Positions 23,184 through 26,711 of a stretch of 26,711 bases of DNA are shown piece by piece. Every line of letters begins with the position of its first letter. Positions within the stretch are counted from its first letter, which is position 1. Both the position numbers and the translations under genes were made by a program. Under the pieces are notes generated by a model that ran no database searches, had not been told where the DNA came from, and worked only from the letters and a program-made list of their open reading frames with translations. Source of the DNA: UBA2022 sp964621555. Its GTDB lineage: Bacteria > Patescibacteriota > Dojkabacteria > SC72. The stretch covers positions 1-26,711 of the forward strand of contig CAZUOO010000010.1 in the NCBI GenBank assembly GCA_964621555.1, in the 5' to 3' direction.

Positions 23184-23780
23184 ATGACAGACTCACATAC
23201 ACACCTAACATTCCCAGAGATAAAGATTAACCTCGATCAGATACTCGATGAGTATATTGAGTATGGGGGTAAGCACCTCCTAAACGTTGGCCATACGCCA
23301 CAAACGAACATTGAAGTAATAGATATGGCACACAATATNNNNNNNNNNNNNNNNNNNNNNNNNNNNNNNNNNNNNNNNNNNNNNNNNNNNNNNNNNNNNN
23401 NNNNNNNNNNNNNNNNNNNNNNNNNNNNNNNNNNNNNNAAAGGCTCTTTTCATAGCTACACACAATCTCCCTCCTACATTCCCGAAATCATTGGATTAGG
23501 TTTCCACCTTGGTGTAAATGGTATTGGAACCTATCCCAAAGCCCAAAACGTAAGGGATATTGTAAAAAACATTCCGATAAATAAACTACTTCTAGAAACA
23601 GATGCCCCATTACTACCCCCTCAAAAGATCAGAAGCAATAAAAAGAACTGGAGAAGGTATGGAGCTCCAGCGGATACATTGGAAATTGCAGAAACGATAG
23701 CCACGGTAAAAGAAATCTCGCTAGAAGAGGTGATAACCCAAACCACCATCAACTACAAAAAGCTATTCCTTATCAACTAA
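23184..23780 (+). CDS. tatD: TatD-family metal-dependent deoxyribonuclease (interrupted by assembly gap)
   Basis: TatD proteins are metal-dependent nucleases of the amidohydrolase fold, acting in DNA repair and degradation. DSHTHL (3-8) is the first metal motif. After the gap come FHSYTQS, GFHLGVNGIGTYPKA and LLLETDAPLLPP (the ETDAP metal motif), then EIAETIATVKEISLEEV, the standard end. One hundred N (23339-23438) fall in the middle. Counting them, the product is 198 residues, but TatD proteins are usually about 255-265, so roughly 60 or more residues are missing and the gap size is a placeholder. The apparent open frame across the gap is therefore chance. The end overlaps the convergent rsmI by 18 bases. 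Confidence 0.9.
   Translation: MTDSHTHLTFPEIKINLDQILDEYIEYGGKHLLNVGHTPQTNIEVIDMAHNXXXXXXXXXXXXXXXXXXXXXXXXXXXXXXXXXXKGSFHSYTQSPSYIPEIIGLGFHLGVNGIGTYPKAQNVRDIVKNIPINKLLLETDAPLLPPQKIRSNKKNWRRYGAPADTLEIAETIATVKEISLEEVITQTTINYKKLFLIN
23339..23438. other. Assembly gap of 100 N
   Basis: Exactly 100 N, the conventional size for a gap of unknown length. It lies inside tatD. Comparison with the TatD family length suggests the true missing segment is larger, in the range of 280-300 bases. Confidence 0.98.
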
Positions 23781-24461
23781 TACCACAAACTCTCCTTTAG
23801 TCTTAATTTCACCATTTCGAACTTGTGCAAGGAGATCTTGCGCACTACCTCTACTAAATTTTTCATAAAGCTTAGTAATATCATTAGCCAATACCACATT
23901 CCTATTCCCCACGCTTTCGAATATCTCCTCCAGAAGTTTCTCCACTCTTTGTGGAGACTCATATATAATCATAGAAAGATTCAAGCTACCATACTCCTTT
24001 AACATATCTCTACGCTTGCTATCCGACTTAGGAAGAAATCCTAGAAATATGAACTTATCCGGTGTAACTCCACTTACACTAATAGCGGCGATTGCTGCAT
24101 TTGCACCTGGAATAGGCTGTACCACGTATCCAAGTTCAACCAACTCCCTTACAAGTTTAAACCCAGGATCAGATATAACCGGAGTACCAGAATCTGAGAC
24201 AAGAGCCAAATCAATCCCCAAATCCAACTTCTCCACCACTTTCTCAATCATCCTAAGGTGATTTTGATCTCTATATGAAACAAGAGGAGCGTTAATTGAA
24301 TACCTCTTAAGAAGTTTTGCACTCTGACGAGTGTCCTCAGCAAGTATAAACCCCACGCTCTTAAGTACCTCAACTGCTCTATATGTAATATCTCCCAAAT
24401 TCCCAATGGGTGTGGCAACTACATAAAGAATTCCCTTTCTATTTTCATTCACCTCACTCAT
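23763..24461 (-). CDS. rsmI: 16S rRNA (cytidine1402-2'-O)-methyltransferase RsmI
   Basis: RsmI adds the 2'-O-methyl group to C1402 of 16S rRNA. The 232 residues show the tetrapyrrole-methylase fold with RsmI blocks: YVVATPIGNLGDIT (13-26), AEDTRQSAKLLKRY (41-54), DSGTPVISDPGFKLV, PIPGANAAIAAISVSG and FLGFLPK, then YESPQRVE. The protein lacks the extra C-terminal domain found in E. coli, which is common in small genomes. The start is the ATG at 24461; no ribosome binding site is present. The end overlaps tatD, and the start is divergent from the membrane methyltransferase. Confidence 0.96.
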   Translation of the reverse strand: MSEVNENRKGILYVVATPIGNLGDITYRAVEVLKSVGFILAEDTRQSAKLLKRYSINAPLVSYRDQNHLRMIEKVVEKLDLGIDLALVSDSGTPVISDPGFKLVRELVELGYVVQPIPGANAAIAAISVSGVTPDKFIFLGFLPKSDSKRRDMLKEYGSLNLSMIIYESPQRVEKLLEEIFESVGNRNVVLANDITKLYEKFSRGSAQDLLAQVRNGEIKTKGEFVVLVDKE

Positions 24462-24495
24462 ATAATTACAATTTTCTATATTTATTAATTAGATA

Positions 24496-24501
24496 TATAA
24501 T
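24496..24501 (+). promoter_or_regulatory. -10 box of the membrane methyltransferase gene
   Basis: TATAAT ends six bases before the ATG at 24508. It has the same spacing as the boxes of the rRNA dimethylase and hydrolase genes. Confidence 0.65.
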
Positions 24502-24507
24502 ACTCCT

Positions 24508-25041
24508 ATGTGGAATGGAGTCATACTTACATTATATTTTCTTCTCATCCTAGTATTCTTAGGTATAATCCTCACCTCGATTACCTCTATGCTCTTTGTT
24601 GCAACTTTCTTCACACCTAGCGTAATAGTTAAAGAACTACTCTTAATTATAGCACCTAAGGATGACGATAGAGTTATAGATTTAGGTTCGGGAGATGGAA
24701 GAGTGCTCCTTGCACTTTCAGATACGGCTAAAATCAAGGGATACGGTTACGACATATCTCCAATAATGGTAATAATAGCGAAATTACGAAAGCTACTAAC
24801 CTTTCGATTTAACAGAGAGATTATCTTTGATGTAGCAAGTATATTTGACATCAAGTATAACCAATATGACATCATATACTGCAATTTAAATAGCAGAGTA
24901 TTACGCAACCTCGCTCCAAAGTTCACCCTTCAACTTAAAGGCACCAGGGTATTTTCATACATGCATGAGATACCTAACAAAAAGCCTTTTAAAAAGCACA
25001 CACTTTCCAATAATCAAACACTTTTCGAATATCGATATTGA
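24508..25041 (+). CDS. Membrane-anchored SAM methyltransferase, FAM173-like
   Basis: The 177-residue protein begins with one long membrane segment (about 5-35) and continues as a class I methyltransferase. The SAM loop VIDLGSGDGR (57-66) and the acidic strand GYDISP (79-84) are clear. The stretch FFTPSVIVKELL directly before the SAM loop, and the DLGSGDGR form itself, resemble the FAM173/ATPSCKMT group, whose mitochondrial members methylate lysine in the ATP synthase c-subunit. A membrane protein target is therefore possible, but this is inference. No operon partner is evident; rarA follows after 33 bases with its own promoter. Confidence 0.75.
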   Translation: MWNGVILTLYFLLILVFLGIILTSITSMLFVATFFTPSVIVKELLLIIAPKDDDRVIDLGSGDGRVLLALSDTAKIKGYGYDISPIMVIIAKLRKLLTFRFNREIIFDVASIFDIKYNQYDIIYCNLNSRVLRNLAPKFTLQLKGTRVFSYMHEIPNKKPFKKHTLSNNQTLFEYRY

Positions 25042-25066
25042 CGAAGCAGTATACAAGGTATACTAT
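25038..25066 (+). promoter_or_regulatory. Promoter of rarA
   Basis: TTGACG (25038-25043) and TACTAT (25061-25066) are 17 bases apart; TATACT at 25059 overlaps the -10 box. The ATG at 25075 lies eight bases downstream of TACTAT. The -35 box covers the stop codon of the preceding gene. Confidence 0.55.
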
Positions 25067-25074
25067 CAATACAT

Positions 25075-26259
25075 ATGATTGAACCATTGGCATCCAAATA
25101 TAGACCCAGTACCCTCGCGGACTTCATTGGGCAAAATCACCTAGTGGGAGAGAAGGGGCCAATACTACAGTTCATACAGAATAAAACGCTTCCTTCTATG
25201 ATCTTTTGGGGACCTCCTGGCACAGGGAAAACAACACTTGCATACATAATATCTCAAGACCTCTTCTATGACTTCCATAAATTAAATGCCATATCTAGTG
25301 GTAAAAGCACACTAATGAACATTATAAAGATAGCTATGAACAATAGGCTATACAACAAAGGAACCATCATATTCATAGACGAAATACATAGGTGGAATAA
25401 AGCACAGCAAGATGTCCTCCTCCCTTATGTAGAAAAAGGGATAATTACGCTCATAGGAGCCACTACAGAAAACCCCTCTTTTAGAATTAATGGTGCGTTG
25501 CTCTCAAGAACAAAAGTATTTGTATTTAAACAACATACAGAAGCAGACATTGCTACATACCTACAAAAGATACTTGAGAAGGAATACCCCGAGCTTAAAT
25601 GCAGTAAGAAGATTGTAGAAAAAATGGCACAGCTTTCCAATGGGGATCTACGATCTGGTCTTAATATACTCCAAATCACCGCCCAACTATCATCCGAGAG
25701 TAAAAGAATTACGGAAGAAACTCTCTCCAATGCTGTACAGAAACAAATATACTACGATAGAGCAGGTGAAGAACACTATAATCTCATCTCTGCGCTTCAC
25801 AAATCCCTTAGATCATCCAACCCTGATGCCTCCAGCTACTGGCTACATAGAATGCTTGAAGGGGGTGAGGACCCACTATATATAGCAAGAAGGCTCGTTA
25901 GATTTGCATCAGAGGATATAGGAATAGCAGATAATAACGCAGTTGTACTAGCCAATACCATATACGATGTTTGTCATAAACTAGGTATGCCAGAGTGTGG
26001 GGTTCATTTAACTCATCTAGTTATATATCTAGCCAAAGCTCCTAAAGATAATACAGCATATAGGGTAGAGAATAGTGTAAAAGAGGATGTAAAAAAACAT
26101 GGTAATTTGGAAGTACCTCTTCATCTAAGAAATGCTCCTACAAAATTAATGAAGGAATTAGAGTATGGTAAAGGGTATGAGTATGATCATGACCTAGTTA
26201 CAAAGAAGTCTACGCAAGAGTGTATGCCTGATATATTGAAGGGGAGGAAGTATATATAG
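25075..26259 (+). CDS. rarA: Replication-associated recombination protein RarA (MgsA)
   Basis: RarA is a clamp-loader-like AAA+ ATPase that acts at stalled replication forks with SSB. Family marks in the 394 residues: PLASKYRPSTLADFIGQNHL (4-23), Walker A GPPGTGKT (46-53), Walker B IFIDEIHRWNKAQQD (99-113), sensor 1 GATTENPSF, the LLSR arginine-finger region and NGDLRSGLNILQ. The C-terminal half has the RarA tetramerisation blocks, such as ALHKSLRSSNPDASSYWLHRMLEGGEDPLYIARRLVRFASEDIG in order, then AKAPKDNTAY. The length is a little shorter than the E. coli form (447). It ends five bases from the convergent unknown gene. Confidence 0.96.
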   Translation: MIEPLASKYRPSTLADFIGQNHLVGEKGPILQFIQNKTLPSMIFWGPPGTGKTTLAYIISQDLFYDFHKLNAISSGKSTLMNIIKIAMNNRLYNKGTIIFIDEIHRWNKAQQDVLLPYVEKGIITLIGATTENPSFRINGALLSRTKVFVFKQHTEADIATYLQKILEKEYPELKCSKKIVEKMAQLSNGDLRSGLNILQITAQLSSESKRITEETLSNAVQKQIYYDRAGEEHYNLISALHKSLRSSNPDASSYWLHRMLEGGEDPLYIARRLVRFASEDIGIADNNAVVLANTIYDVCHKLGMPECGVHLTHLVIYLAKAPKDNTAYRVENSVKEDVKKHGNLEVPLHLRNAPTKLMKELEYGKGYEYDHDLVTKKSTQECMPDILKGRKYI

Positions 26260-26264
26260 AAAGT

Positions 26265-26570
26265 TTACTCAATGGGAGGGGAAATAAGTGTATCAGTAGC
26301 CTCTACAACCTGATACGCTGAACACCCAACCTCATTTGCCACGGTCTGAAAGAGTACAGAATTTTCTTGTTGTAATAGTATCTCAGGGGATAAAGTGCGG
26401 TTGATTACTCTACGAGCAATCAATCCTCCACGATTCTCAATAAAAGCCTCGTGGCCAAGTACATATTCAACATTCTTTTCAGTTTGCGTACTGTAATTAG
26501 TCCCCGCAGTGTCTGCACCTTGATAACTCTGAAATCTTCTATTATCTTGAGCCGCAGATCGATGTGGCAT
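26265..26570 (-). CDS. Hypothetical protein (101 residues)
   Basis: I do not recognise this protein. It is polar, Gln/Asn/Thr rich in the first 35 residues, with no membrane segment, signal peptide or cysteine cluster except Cys83. The C-terminal 40 residues may be helical. The tight five-base fit with rarA and a plausible promoter upstream support a real gene. No neighbour beyond it is visible. Confidence 0.5.
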   Translation of the reverse strand: MPHRSAAQDNRRFQSYQGADTAGTNYSTQTEKNVEYVLGHEAFIENRGGLIARRVINRTLSPEILLQQENSVLFQTVANEVGCSAYQVVEATDTLISPPIE

Positions 26571-26597
26571 ATTTATGAAAATGTATAAAGTACTGTT

Positions 26598-26651
26598 ATG
26601 ATAGCATTATCCAATCATGCATTGCAACTATAAGATATTAATTGGTATACT
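26598..26651. promoter_or_regulatory. Divergent promoters sharing one palindromic -35 box
   Basis: TTGCAA (26622-26627) is its own reverse complement. On the plus strand it is 18 bases from TATACT (26646-26651), pointing out of the window. On the minus strand it is 18 bases from TATCAT (26603-26598), pointing to the 101-residue gene with a leader of about 20 bases. Confidence 0.5.
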
Positions 26652-26711
26652 TACCTCATAGCTCATTACATACCAAGGACAATGATAGAGAAATAGTAGG
26701 GGATAGTGGTG

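Noticed and set aside
23227..23465. Minus-strand ORFs spanning the N gap
   Set aside because: They exist only because N positions are read as open; tatD is on the plus strand.

Overview
The window looks like a compact, AT-rich bacterial genome of the Candidate Phyla Radiation (Patescibacteria) type. The reasons are very tight gene packing, frequent AGA/ATA codons, almost no Shine-Dalgarno sequences, a slimmed-down SecG, an archaeal-type cytidylate kinase and a MurF fused to a membrane domain. UGA works as a stop (mraZ, ftsL and the membrane methyltransferase end in TGA), so this is not the Gracilibacteria/SR1 code. I cannot fix the phylum; Dojkabacteria or Katanobacteria are guesses. A run of exactly 100 N (23339-23438) marks an assembly gap inside tatD. 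No rRNA, CRISPR, insertion sequence, phage or clear intrinsic terminator is visible. No stretch over 300 bases lacks a gene; the longest such gap (1641-1873) holds tRNA-His.

Layout. 66-5694: a GT-A glycosyltransferase, tRNA-His (-), peptide deformylase overlapping a large anchored CapA-like protein, a secreted Ig-like/membrane protein, and two tiny in-frame ORFs separated by a hairpin. 5704-8113 (-): a holin-like membrane protein, secG, a family-5 solute-binding protein and tRNA-Leu(CAG) in one run. 8184-10325 (+): a divergent pyruvate kinase, tRNA-Cys, a Nudix hydrolase and tRNA-Leu(UAA). 10433-12364: a 40-residue ORF, an XRE-HAD fusion, a rubredoxin-like protein and a CMP-kinase-like protein.

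12382-22401 is a rearranged division and cell-wall (dcw) region: ftsW-murG-mraY (+), murF with an alpha/beta hydrolase (-), an rRNA adenine dimethylase (+), then mraZ-rsmH-ftsL-ftsI (+) behind a promoter with MraZ-type repeats. MraY makes lipid I, MurG makes lipid II, and the FtsW/FtsI pair polymerises and cross-links it at the septum. MurF supplies the pentapeptide precursor. murC, murD and murE are not in the window. 22404-26570: a protein with two VWC-like cysteine motifs (-), tatD (+, gapped), rsmI (-), a membrane-anchored FAM173-like methyltransferase (+), rarA (+) and an unknown protein (-).

The strongest genome-level signal is translational. In eight genes a TANNNT-like -10 box ends 6 or 7 bases before the start codon, and no purine-rich ribosome binding site is present. 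This points to widespread leaderless transcripts. Other points worth a look are the loss of metal-binding residues in the CapA domain, the changed active-site motifs of pyruvate kinase, the membrane domain replacing the MurF substrate domain, the XRE-HAD fusion and the VWC-like protein. I found no convincing defence system or other wholly new multi-gene system.
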